Assembly: GCA_949128115.1 (NCBI GenBank)
Contig: OX421961.1
Coordinates: 102,656,363-102,720,362 of the forward strand
DNA: 64,000 nt
Reading direction: 5' to 3'
Source of the DNA: Anaspis maculata
Lineage: Eukaryota > Arthropoda > Insecta > Coleoptera > Scraptiidae
Below the pieces are notes generated by a model. It was not told the origin of the DNA, ran no database searches, and was given only the letters and a program-made list of their open reading frames with translations. The position numbers and the translations under genes are program-made. This document shows positions 47,066 through 56,145 of this stretch, in pieces; position 1 is the stretch's first letter; the number at the start of each line of letters is the position of its first letter.

Positions 47066-48560
47066 TGAATGCCTAGCAAAAATGAAGTTGCTTTGAAATG
47101 GTTTTTCTTTCACCTTGAATATCGTATTTAAAAAATCAGCATTACTGACCACGTTTTCATACATTCAAACTCAAATATCTCGCAAACGATGCGTCTATCG
47201 AGGTTGAACAGAGGAACTTTTTTATTTTGGTAGAAAACTCCAATATTTCATAATTTCTTGTTAAATTTAAAAACGATTCACATTCAAAATGTTAGGGTAA
47301 TTTTTGTGCGTTTCGCTTGAAACAAAGACTCTATTCATTAAAGCGATGGCAACTCATAATCACAATGTACCTTCAATAGACAATCGAAATGTATCTGTCA
47401 AATTCTAAATTTTGACGTTTCTCGAGATCGCCATCTTCATCTCAATCATTTTCCGGCAGATCCACTTGGGATTTGGGGCCCATTGTCACTTTTGATGGAC
47501 AATCGGAATGCACCTGTCGCATTTAAATTTTGATATTCCCCGAGGCCATCATTTTGAACAGTTACATTTTTCAACCGATCCATTGAGATTTTGAATCAAC
47601 ATGCCTATACTTTTATTCGACAATCGAAATGCATCTGTCAAATTTTGAATTTTGCTGTTTCCAAAGGCCACCATCTTTACATTTACCACATTACCACATT
47701 TACCACATTTACATTTTAATACCGAAATAACCCCCATGATCAAAACAGATACACCATTAATCGCTTACGCTTTTGTTCAACTGACCAGACAATACCCATT
47801 TACACGCGTCTTGTTTTATAACATATAACCGCCACAGTTGAGGCAGAAAATCCAAAACACCATAATTTGGACAAAATGATGACAATTATTATAAGGACAA
47901 AGTAGTACAAGGTGTTCTTTTGATAATGTTATAGCAATGTGTAATTCAATTTCAATGGCTTCTGTCAATCAAAGTAAGCAGCTGATAGCATGACGGCATT
48001 CCGTAGCACAACTTCAAGTTTTGTTTGACACTACAATTGTATAGTTGTCAGGCGTCAATACTGCAAACTTGGGATATGGAACAGAATAAAAAAAATGCAA
48101 GTTGCAAAACTTGAAATTTTTATTTCAAAATTAAAAGTTTGCATCCATTTCTAAACCAATTATTTCTGTTTAAGTCCAACTCTATATTATGATGAATGGA
48201 TGGTTACCATATTTTCTAGAAGAGTCTCGAATTTGAAATGAAGTTGTTGCCAGATGTTACAGCGATGTCGAGATGTAACTCCAGTGTAGACATTTCTTAT
48301 CCTCCTAGCATGTCTAGCATGCCTAGCAAAAATGAAGTTGCTTTGAAATGGTTTTTCTTTCACCTTAAATATCGTATTTAAAAAATCAGCATTACTGACT
48401 ACGTTTTCATACATTTAAACTCAAATATCTCGTAAACGATGCGTCTATCGAGGTTAAACAAAGGGACCTTTTTTTTTGGTAGAAAACTCCAATATTTCAT
48501 AATTTCTTGTTAAATTTGAAAACGATTTACATTCGAAATGTTAAGGTAATTTTTACCCCC
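47066..48560. repeat. 245-bp direct repeats bracketing repeat X copy 2
   Basis: Both copies start at GCCTAGCAAAAATGAAGTTGC and run through CAAATATCTCGYAAACGATG to GTTARGGTAATTTTT, with few differences. Copy 1 of X at 40128 is not flanked by this block. The direct repeat therefore arose with, or was already present at, this insertion. Confidence 0.8.
47304..48303. repeat. Dispersed repeat X, copy 2
   Basis: Collinear with 40128-41102, including the three ~120-bp internal units. It differs by small changes such as a local ACATTTACCACATT expansion at 47680-47710. Noncoding. Confidence 0.85.
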
Positions 48561-49319
48561 ACACCTCAGCCAGACTTACCCCTGGTGAATTATTTTGGAA
48601 ATAATCTTGCCTAACTTTGTTGGGCACAAGAAGGTTAGTGGATTTGTCAAGTTTGATTGATTTCTTTTGAACGATTTCAGAGATATTGAATAGAAACCAT
48701 CTTCAGGATCCCACCTTTAGGGGCCTGTAGCTCCCTTAGGAAGCGTTTTCTGACCCATGTTCATGGGAACTTTTTTCTTGTTTCGATGAGAGAAAGCTGC
48801 CCTAGAACGTTGTCGGTGTATTTTCGAGACACCCTGTATATTTGTATTGAAGACAAAAGTCTGCACCCATTGCATTATTTTATTAAATGTGAATGTAATA
48901 AAACCAGGTAATTTTTTGCGACACCCTGTGTATCATGGACCTAGAAAAATTTTCATGGATAAATTTGAAAAATTCAGCAAAAATTCTTCAAAAATCGGTT
49001 GTTTTTTTTTTAAATTGGTTCAGGGATAAGCCGGCTAGTGGGGGGGTCAATCTTAACGTGAACACCCTGTACGTCCGTCGTCCACTATAGGCGATTTACA
49101 TTTCAAACCGCCACCTGCAGTAGAGGTCGAGGAATTTTTTGAGAAGGATTCAAACCGGAACGTCTAGCAGCCTGGTAGGTACTAGTAGATGCCTGCAATA
49201 CCTACATCACTGACATGAAATTTGACAAGTGAAAATAACGTGAAAGGCGATTTGGCTACCTATTTGATGTTGTGCTTAGCGTATTCAGCACTTCAGCAGG
49301 CCACTAGCAGATCTATTCT

Positions 49320-49650
49320 ATCTATCTACACTAGTTGTAAATTAATAAGGATGGGTGGTAAATAGACATTGAGTATAGAAGGAAAAATAGGTGGTATTGG
49401 GATGTGTGTAGGAATGGAATAGATTATATGAGATGGATGAGTATGGGAGAAAAATGGGTGATATGGGAATGGGTAGTATGCATGGGAATGAATGACACGG
49501 GTATGGGAGACATGGGCAATTGGGTATAATTTGGGAGGTATGGGCATAGTAATAATATTATTAGTACTATTGTGTATCTAATATTATATATTCGACAACT
49601 GTGAAGGTCATGAATAAACATTATCATTATCATTATTATCTGAATAGTTT
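49320..49650 (+). mobile_element. Insertion with LINE-like 3' tail
   Basis: Absent from copy A, so inserted. It contains degenerate ATGGGAATGGGTRTT-type words and ends GTCATGAATAAACATTATCATTATCATTATTATC. A 3' tail with AATAAA-like signal and simple repeats of this kind is common for non-LTR elements; the family is not recognised. Confidence 0.5.
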
Positions 49651-50025
49651 CGGAGGTAAGGGACTGAAAGACAACGCTGTCGCTATCGGCAGTGCAAGAC
49701 ATTGCGGGTGCGGTGGAAAAACTGCACTGGGGACTGTTACGTTATAACACAAAGGTGGCTATAAGGCGAACTGTAGAATGTAGAATGCGGATCTCCAGGT
49801 GAAGTACAAGCAGAAAATCTGTAGAAAAAGATGATGTTTGAGGCGCGGCCAGCCCAAAATGGCCTTTTTTTTTGGCTGGATTCAGCAGATACAGTCATGG
49901 CGTCACATACCAACAGTTGATATGTGACGACTCGCAAAGTGACAGTTTTGACGTGACTTTAACTGATGTGACAGCCGACGTTGCCTGGCGACAACTTAAA
50001 CCTTGTAAAATATTCAATTCCCTAA

Positions 50026-50189
50026 TGGTGGCCTTACATTGAGCATCAAATGCTGCAGCATTTTTAGCTACCGAGCTCTCATATTGGTCACATGTTGGTC
50101 ATTGACAGCAATGACATGCGTCAGTTCCAATCAGAACTCTGCAGCTAAAAAAGCTGCAGCATTTGATGCTCAATGATGTAAGGCCACCA
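50026..50189. mobile_element. 164-bp Harbinger-type MITE, TAA duplication
   Basis: The arms start TGGTGGCCTTACATTGAGCA and are almost fully palindromic over about 60 bp each side. TAA is duplicated at both borders (50023-50025, 50190-50192). A 3-bp TWA duplication is characteristic of PIF/Harbinger; the assignment rests on that. Confidence 0.85.
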
Positions 50190-50790
50190 TAAGGTTTTTT
50201 ACACGAATGGGTAATTTCCCTCAGTAGGGTAACTCGCCTATAATAGATCTAATGACTCATGCCTGATGCGAATACACACGAATGGGACATGAGCCCGACC
50301 CGACCCTTGCCCGAACTGCTATCTGCTGGCCGGTAATGTTTCTTGCAGACTTCTCTGGTGGCGATGCGCAGGAACAGGGAACTCGGAAAAAAACACGAGT
50401 TTTTGCATTTATTTGATACCTCATGGTCATCTTGAAGTTGCAAAATGAAGAATAGAATCCTGTGCGGCCACACAACCACCTGTGGGCTTCTTGGCAAGTT
50501 TCCCTGGCGACGATAGCAAAGAATGCGCACTTTTGTGTTCAGTGGACAAAACTTCAGACGTCTTCAATAAATGCGCGGTTATAAGGATGTTCTCTAAGAA
50601 AGGCGCCTGCTTGAAAAAAAATTCTCCAATAAAGTGAGATAGAATTAATAGTTGCGCGGTCATCATAAACAGAGACGACTGCTTAATTTAAAACGTCTAT
50701 CAGACCTAAATATTTCAACTAACCAGATCTCACTCACTGAAGTTTTATTTACATAGACTTCAACCCTAACGGTAACAACAACCAACGCCT

Positions 50791-50946
50791 TAAGTGTAAA
50801 AATTTGGCCCTGTACGTTTGATGTGTGAGGCCGATAACACAACAAAGGCAAATTACCGGCGCCAAAACCGAAAACCAGCAACTTGATTTCATTGTGTTCT
50901 AGGCCTGACACATGAAACGTACAGTTCCAAACTTTTACACTAGCGT
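50791..50946. repeat. Inverted repeat (45-bp arms)
   Basis: AAGTGTAAAAATTTGG-CCCTGTACGTTTGATGTGTGAGGCC pairs with GGCCTGACACATGAAACGTACAG-TTCCAAACTTTTACACT. About 65 bases lie between the arms. It may be a MITE; no duplication was identified. Confidence 0.65.
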
Positions 50947-51304
50947 CAGTGTTGCTGTTACGTTCACGATCAAGGTCATGTAATTTCACTTTTCTGGCCC
51001 CCCACTAATGAAAGGAAAAGGATTGTAATTGTGCAGAATTTTGTCTTGGATTTCGACAGATATCTATTTTGAGGTCTCCCAAGAGGATTAGGACCTTTTC
51101 CAGAATGACGTCTGTCTGTCTATCTGTCATCTTCTACGGTAACTACCAAGCCTTAATTTCGATCAACTTGAAATCTGGTCCTATACAGATATGGTTTTCT
51201 GGCACATACAATGAGTCCATTTGTTTGGGGCTGTCATCTGTCAAAAAGAAGTGTCACTATCAAAGAATAACAGAAGCTCTATCTCACGAAACTAGACTTG
51301 CAAT

Positions 51305-51500
51305 ATGTCGTTTGAAAGCACTTGAGAAACTGTATTCAGAAGAGTTTAAAGTATTTCCCTCTCTGACATCTGTCAAATGTTGAGTTCAAAACTTTGAAGT
51401 TCAATCATTCAGAACCTATCCGATTGATTGGAACCAGATTCGGCAGAAAGCAACACAACAAAATTATCAAATTAAGTCTGCAGTTGAAGTTTTCCACCTT
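51305..51500 (+). repeat. Dispersed repeat, copy 1 (inverted copy at 59747-59945)
   Basis: Shared blocks include GTTTGAAAGCACTTGAGAAAC-like, CTGTATTCAGAAGAGTTTAAAGTATTTCC, TGACATCTGTCAAAT and AAGTCTGCAGTTGAAGTTTTCCACC, found in reverse order and complement at 59747-59945. Class unknown. Confidence 0.65.
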
Positions 51501-52063
51501 TCTCAGTCGGGCGTAACAAAATTTTTGATGAGTTATTGGATTTCCCCTTCCCCCATGCACAATAATTAATTGGTGTCACCGTCAACGTCAACTGTTGTAA
51601 GTATACAGTGTTCACATTTTATTTATTACTGAACTGAACGCCTGCCTAGGCCTTAGTCGTTTCTTCTATAACTGCAATGGATTCAAGGAAATTCTCGCAC
51701 ATCCTTCGGGAAAGTCTTCGAACTTTCTCGTCGCGACCACTCTATTCCGGCATAAGTATTCTATAATATCTATTTCTAGTCTAACCGTGACAGCTTTGGA
51801 GGATACCAAGAGCTTCGCGAGTTGCGACGAATCCGAGTAATTCGACACGCTATTGACACATGGCCCCTCCGCCATTTGTACAGGTTTGTGTCTTAGCCCC
51901 TAGTTGAAGTCTATCAAAATATGGGAACAGAATTGTGGTCGAAATTATGATTTTTTCCCAAGAACTTAAATGTATACCTATTCACTCTAGTACTCGTATC
52001 TCCCCCGCTTCTTATATCTTTTCCGCCATCTTAGTCCCCAGTCCTAATCTGCCATATTACGGC

Positions 52064-52848
52064 CAGGGCCGGGCCTGGCCCATTTGCCGCCTGCGTGCCA
52101 GCGAAAAATTGCCGCCCCCCCTCACCGGCAGTGGAGACCCCCCCCCCAATACGGGAATGAAAATAATCCTTTTCAATTTAGAATTCAACTTTATCTTATA
52201 CAGGGTGTTTCAGCGATGATAGCAAAAAAATTGACTGTTGGTAGATCTCGTCAAAATATGACGTTTTGCAAAGTTTAGCCTATAATAACGAAGATACGAA
52301 GATAAGTCCTTCAAAGTTGGCTTTTTAAAGATTTTAAAAAATTGTAGTTCAGTGACGTTCTGACGAAAATAACGCAAATTCAGCATACACTGATTTGTCG
52401 AAACTATCTACCGACCTGCCAAATTTTGGAAGAATTCAACCAGTGGTGTGTGGAAGAAGCATCCGAGAAAAGTTGACTTAAGGTGACCTCTCGGAACTTC
52501 TACGCCACTGATTGGATTCTATCAAAATGTGGCAGGTTAATAAAAAGATAACTATGACAACAAACCAGCTCATGCTGAATTAAAGCTGAATTGGTATTGG
52601 ACCTTCCTGAGTTACAAATTTTTGAAATCCGAAAAAAGTTGACTTTCAAGAGCTGTATATCTTCGTCATTAGACGGAACTTTGCAAAATGATAAATAGGT
52701 TTTTGTCATATTTTGAAGAGATTAAGGAAGAGATCTACCCACAGTTGAATTTTTTGCTATCATTGCTGGAACACTCTGTATATTGCCGCCCCTATGACTT
52801 GCCGCCTGCGTGCAGGCACGCACTGCACGCCTGCTAGGCCCGGCCCTG
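52064..52848. mobile_element. hAT-type element, duplication ATTACGGC, carrying a nested MITE
   Basis: The ends CAGGGCCGGGCC and GGCCCGGCCCTG are perfect inverted repeats. ATTACGGC is duplicated exactly (52056-52063, 52849-52856). Subterminal TTGCCGCC words are shared by both ends. Removing the nested element leaves about 200 bp. Confidence 0.92.
52201..52778. mobile_element. 578-bp fold-back, ends CAGGGTGTTTCAGC, TATA duplication
   Basis: CAGGGTGTTTCAGCGATGATAGCAAAA at the left is matched by the inverted TTTTGCTATCATTGCTGGAACACTCTG at the right. TATA flanks both sides. The arms continue with GGTAGATCT/AGATCTACC and CAAAATATGAC/TTTTGTCATATTTTG pairs. Nested inside the hAT element. Confidence 0.85.
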
Positions 52849-52860
52849 ATTACGGCCATA

Positions 52861-53245
52861 CAGATGTCCCGGAATTGATGACGGAAAATAAATTGAACTA
52901 ATTTGATGTGAAGACCTGTGCAATTATTTGTTTTCCGAAGTTCAGCTCCATGGCGGAGATATGACACCTCAAAGTTTAACTTTCTGTCATCATGTTTTTA
53001 CGAGTATATTCAATATATGCAAAACTTAACGGCTTGACACACGAAGTTGTAATTTGACAGAGTGATGCTTTGACTCACTGTCCTTTTTGCCTCTTTCAAG
53101 TCAAATTTCAGGAAAATCCCACCAGCACCAAGCGATTCAATGACAAAAAACAAAAGTCGGATTTCAAACAAAACTTCACAGCCAATCCAAACATCATCTA
53201 AGAACTCTATGGTTACTTTTTTCGTAATCAGTTCTGGGACACCTG
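52861..53245. mobile_element. 385-bp element, ends CAGRTGTCCCRGAA, TA duplication
   Basis: The left end CAGATGTCCCGGAATTGATGACG and the inverted right end CGTAATCAGTTCTGGGACACCTG lie next to ATA. The left border is five bases from the hAT element's target duplication. Noncoding. Confidence 0.7.
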
Positions 53246-53299
53246 TATATACTGGGAGCTTCTTCATGTGGGAAATTGATAGGCACTAAACCAGTTCGT

Positions 53300-54729
53300 A
53301 TACCAACAGAACTTAAAATGGTGATTTCGTTACTCAGGCGCTCGCCCATTCAATTTTCTTCGAAATAAAATTACACCAAACCCCACTGTCGCCTTCATGG
53401 CCCGGTCCCGACATATCAGACCGATTTCTACGCATTATATTTACTTAAACTGTATGATTTGGACGTTGTTATGTTATACCCGTGCGTTCTCCATAAAAAA
53501 CCCAAAGGATAATATAAGACACAAAGGACATTAAAGTTTTGTTCCCACGCCCCTAAGATCCGACGCACGTTATCCCTATAAGCTTAAAAATTCTCGTGAT
53601 GGCGGTGCGGTGGTGCCATCATAGCACCATCCCGAGGAAACCACTTTTGGTCACACAGGCATAACCACAGGCGATATGGTTCTAATAATTATGGCCGGGT
53701 CAATTTTGCTTTATTATAATTTCAAATGTTCTGCGTTAATGCATTATAAATTGATGATATGGAATCCAAAGCGAAATCCCGTGGGCTAGAATTATAGACT
53801 AGGTTAATGTGAACGGTGATGCAGACTGGCGGACCTACCGAAAATTGATCCCTGGCTCCTATGCGTATAGACGCGCGTAATTGAAGGGACATGCGGATGA
53901 TTATAGTCTTTTCGGTGTCATTTAATTTCGAAGTACGACACGACAAGAGATGCAGTACCCTCGCTTGTGTGCCTTTGTGGTTTGGACAAAAATGAAATTT
54001 AGAAAACAGTAATTTGGTAGTTTAAAACGTTAAAATTCAGTCCGAAAATTGTTGTGTTCCATACAATCGGTCGATAATCGCAACATGAGCCAATTTTGAC
54101 ACTCTCAAGCAATAATTACCTACTTTGGATTGTTGCATTGGTCTTTGCATGGCTCGCTGCCGACTCTAGCTAAGTCTAGCTATATTGTATTGTACCTGCT
54201 GACTATTTTTTGAGTGAAGAATTATTTTAACGAATAGATAATAATTTACTTGTCGAAGTTTACCTCTTCCACTAATTCCATTGTGTGGTCTAAAGATATT
54301 TCTTGATTAACAATAAATTGTTGTTAGCACTCCCTTACATTGAAATAATTCAAATAGTTGTATAATATTTGAATAAGAGGATTGGTAAATAAGGATAATT
54401 AATTTGTATATTACGTATTTGCTCATTAATTTCTGAAAAGCAATGTAAATCGAGTGATTAGCAAGTACTCCGCCAAGAGATTGGTATTTACTGTTTTTTG
54501 TTTTCGCACCATTTTGCTATCTAAAGACATGAACAATAACAATTCTACACCAAGCAAAACATGTAGGCATACTGAAACAAACAAAAAATCCAGAGTAACA
54601 GGTGTTTTTTAAAATTCCACCTACGCTACTTATGTGCGGTAACTTGAACAACAGCAGTGACACTATTGGCGTTTGTGTTTCTACTATATCACATATCTGA
54701 ATTCAGATTTTGTTTATGAGTAGTCATTA
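53300..54729. other. Intron sequence without recognised elements
   Basis: AT-rich sequence with no coding exon, RNA gene or paired repeat that I can support. Confidence 0.4.
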
Positions 54730-54787
54730 GTGATAAGTACGTGGTCATTTATATTCCAAATGATCTCATTTCACTTTTCTTTTTCAG

Positions 54788-54954
54788 GTGATCCTCAAGA
54801 GGAGTGCACGCGGTGCGGCAAGATGTTCATTTGCAACGGATCCCCAAGCATGTGCAACTCTTGCACAGGATCTGGCAAGACCCGGCATGGCGATTCGGCC
54901 GAAGATTCCAGTGGGAACCACACAGAAGACAGCAACAGTAACACGCCTGAATAA
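54788..54954 (+). CDS. Terminal exon of the C2H2 zinc-finger gene
   Basis: The acceptor CTTTCTTTTTCAG ends at 54787. The split Gly codon is completed as GGT, giving EG-DPQEECTRCGKMF after the upstream finger. The exon encodes ECTRCGKMFICNG and MCNSCTGSG, that is two Cys-x2-Cys pairs about 15 residues apart. This could be an unusual four-cysteine zinc site, not a C2H2 finger. A Ser/Asn/Asp/Glu-rich tail (EDSSGNHTEDSNSNTPE) ends at TAA. An open frame extends back to 54730, but the clean phase match with 46048-46131 makes splicing the better model. Confidence 0.82.
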
Positions 54955-55335
54955 AAAGCCCTCAAAAACGTGATTATTAGTGATAGTAACGATTTTCAGT
55001 CAACTTGAAGCTCAAGAACAAACGAGAACTTTATCGTCATATAAACATAATATCTCTCTTACGTATCTCACACAGTTTTATAAAAAATGTTATGTATGTA
55101 CATATATTTACAACTTTGATTGTCTATGATTTCAGACTGAAACACAAAAAATTGATATTAATTGTACTTATTTTGTAAATAATTTCATTTATTATTCTTG
55201 TATTCGTGCTAATCATATTTATGTTGTATTTATTTACTTATTTAGGCTTAAAAATAAGTGTACAAGTCAAGTTATTACTATTTTTATTATTATACTCATG
55301 AGAAAGGCTACCAATAAAGCTTACGATGATTCTGA
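54955..55335 (+). terminator. 3' UTR and polyadenylation signal of the zinc-finger gene
   Basis: AT-rich sequence follows the stop codon. AATAAA at 55313-55318 (CCAATAAAGC) is the best polyadenylation signal, with a TGTTTTTAGGTTTG-type T/GT-rich stretch about 20 bases downstream. TGTATGTACATATA near 55093 resembles Pumilio-type UGUA sites. Confidence 0.65.
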
Positions 55336-55786
55336 AAGTTTGTTTTTAGGTTTGCGCGTTTCGAAAAGCACGGTGATTGCCCATTAAAGAGGCGTACAGC
55401 TTACAGATTTTGATGCGGAGTCTAGGTACTGACTTTTGGAATTTTTGTCTTGGTTAGGCGGTTAACATTATCAAAGACAGGATATATCGATTCCAGAATT
55501 AGGATACAGGGGCAGACATTAATATGATGCCTAGATTTGTGGACAATAGAGCAGTATTAGCAAGCTGAAAGAAAGAACTAGAAATAGCTTTGAACGAAAT
55601 GAAAGAGGTTTTGACAGAGGGTTACGGCATGAAAATCAACAAAAATAATGCTAAAATTTTGATATGCAAGAGACGAAAAATAGGGCTAATACGAGAATAC
55701 AGATTGGGAAACAGAGATGTAGAAGAAGTCGCAGATTCCTGCTATACAGTCAAATCACTCGGGATTGTAACATTATAGAAGGCTTC

Positions 55787-55947
55787 TTTGCTTATTATTA
55801 TTAAGCAAAGAACAGCACAAGGCCGCAATGCTTGGTCCAGAAAAGTTTTCTTCCGCCAACTGGGATCGAACCTCGGTCTGAGAGAGGACGCGTTGAAATA
55901 TGGGCTGCGTTGCGAGCACGTTGGTTAAGCCACCCAGCCTCAGAGGA
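55787..55947 (-). mobile_element. tRNA-derived SINE
   Basis: On the minus strand the unit starts GGCTGGGTGGCTTAACCAACG (A-box-like). It has GGTTCGATCCC, a B box, at 55872-55862, then an unrelated body, and a TTAATAATAATAAG tail. This is the structure of a RNA-polymerase-III SINE. It splits the LINE remnant. The plus-strand string TTGCTTATTATTATTAAGCAA at the tail forms a small palindrome. Confidence 0.75.
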
Positions 55948-56145
55948 GGATAAAATTTTTTGAAAGTATTCGAAATGTGGCGTTACAGGCACATGATGAA
56001 AATACCATGGATAGATAATGTCAGCAATAAGGAAGTACTAGAAAGAGTAGAGGAAGAAAGGTATATAAGGAAAACAGTAAAGAAAAGGAGGGAATGGGAT
56101 GGTAGGACACTTGCTAAGACACGAAGAACTATTTAGTTACATATA

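Larger units (their letters stand above)
46842..48836. mobile_element. CAGGTGTCCCGAAAATACACC-ended element containing repeat X
   Basis: The ends CAGGTGTCCCGAAAATACAC and GTGTATTTTCGAGACACCCTG are inverted and flanked by TATA (46838-46841, 48837-48840). Terminal arms of about 220 bp pair. Between the arms a ~245-bp block is present twice in direct orientation (47066-47310 and 48306-48560), separated by a full copy of repeat X. Confidence 0.8.
46572..49069. mobile_element. Outermost element of a nested stack, ends CAGGGTGTTCACGTTAAGATTG
   Basis: The left end CAGGATGTTCACGTTGAGATTG and the inverted right end CAATCTTAACGTGAACACCCTG are flanked by TA (46570-46571, 49070-49071). Most of the interior is made of later insertions: a unit with GTGCTTTCCACCTAG inverted ends (about 46594-46793) and the element at 46842-48836. 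It is noncoding. Confidence 0.7.
49090..50238. mobile_element. Copy B of the GGCGAT-ended element
   Basis: Left GGCGATTTACATTTCAAACC and right GTAACTCGCC, with TA on both sides (49088-49089, 50239-50240). Homologous to 405-1220. It carries two later insertions, at ~49320-49650 and 50026-50189. Confidence 0.7.
46132..54787 (+). other. Last intron of the zinc-finger gene (8.66 kb)
   Basis: It starts GTAATTTTC and ends CTTTTTCAG, with matching phase-1 borders. It contains at least seven inserted elements, listed separately. No other coding exon was recognised inside. Confidence 0.75.
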
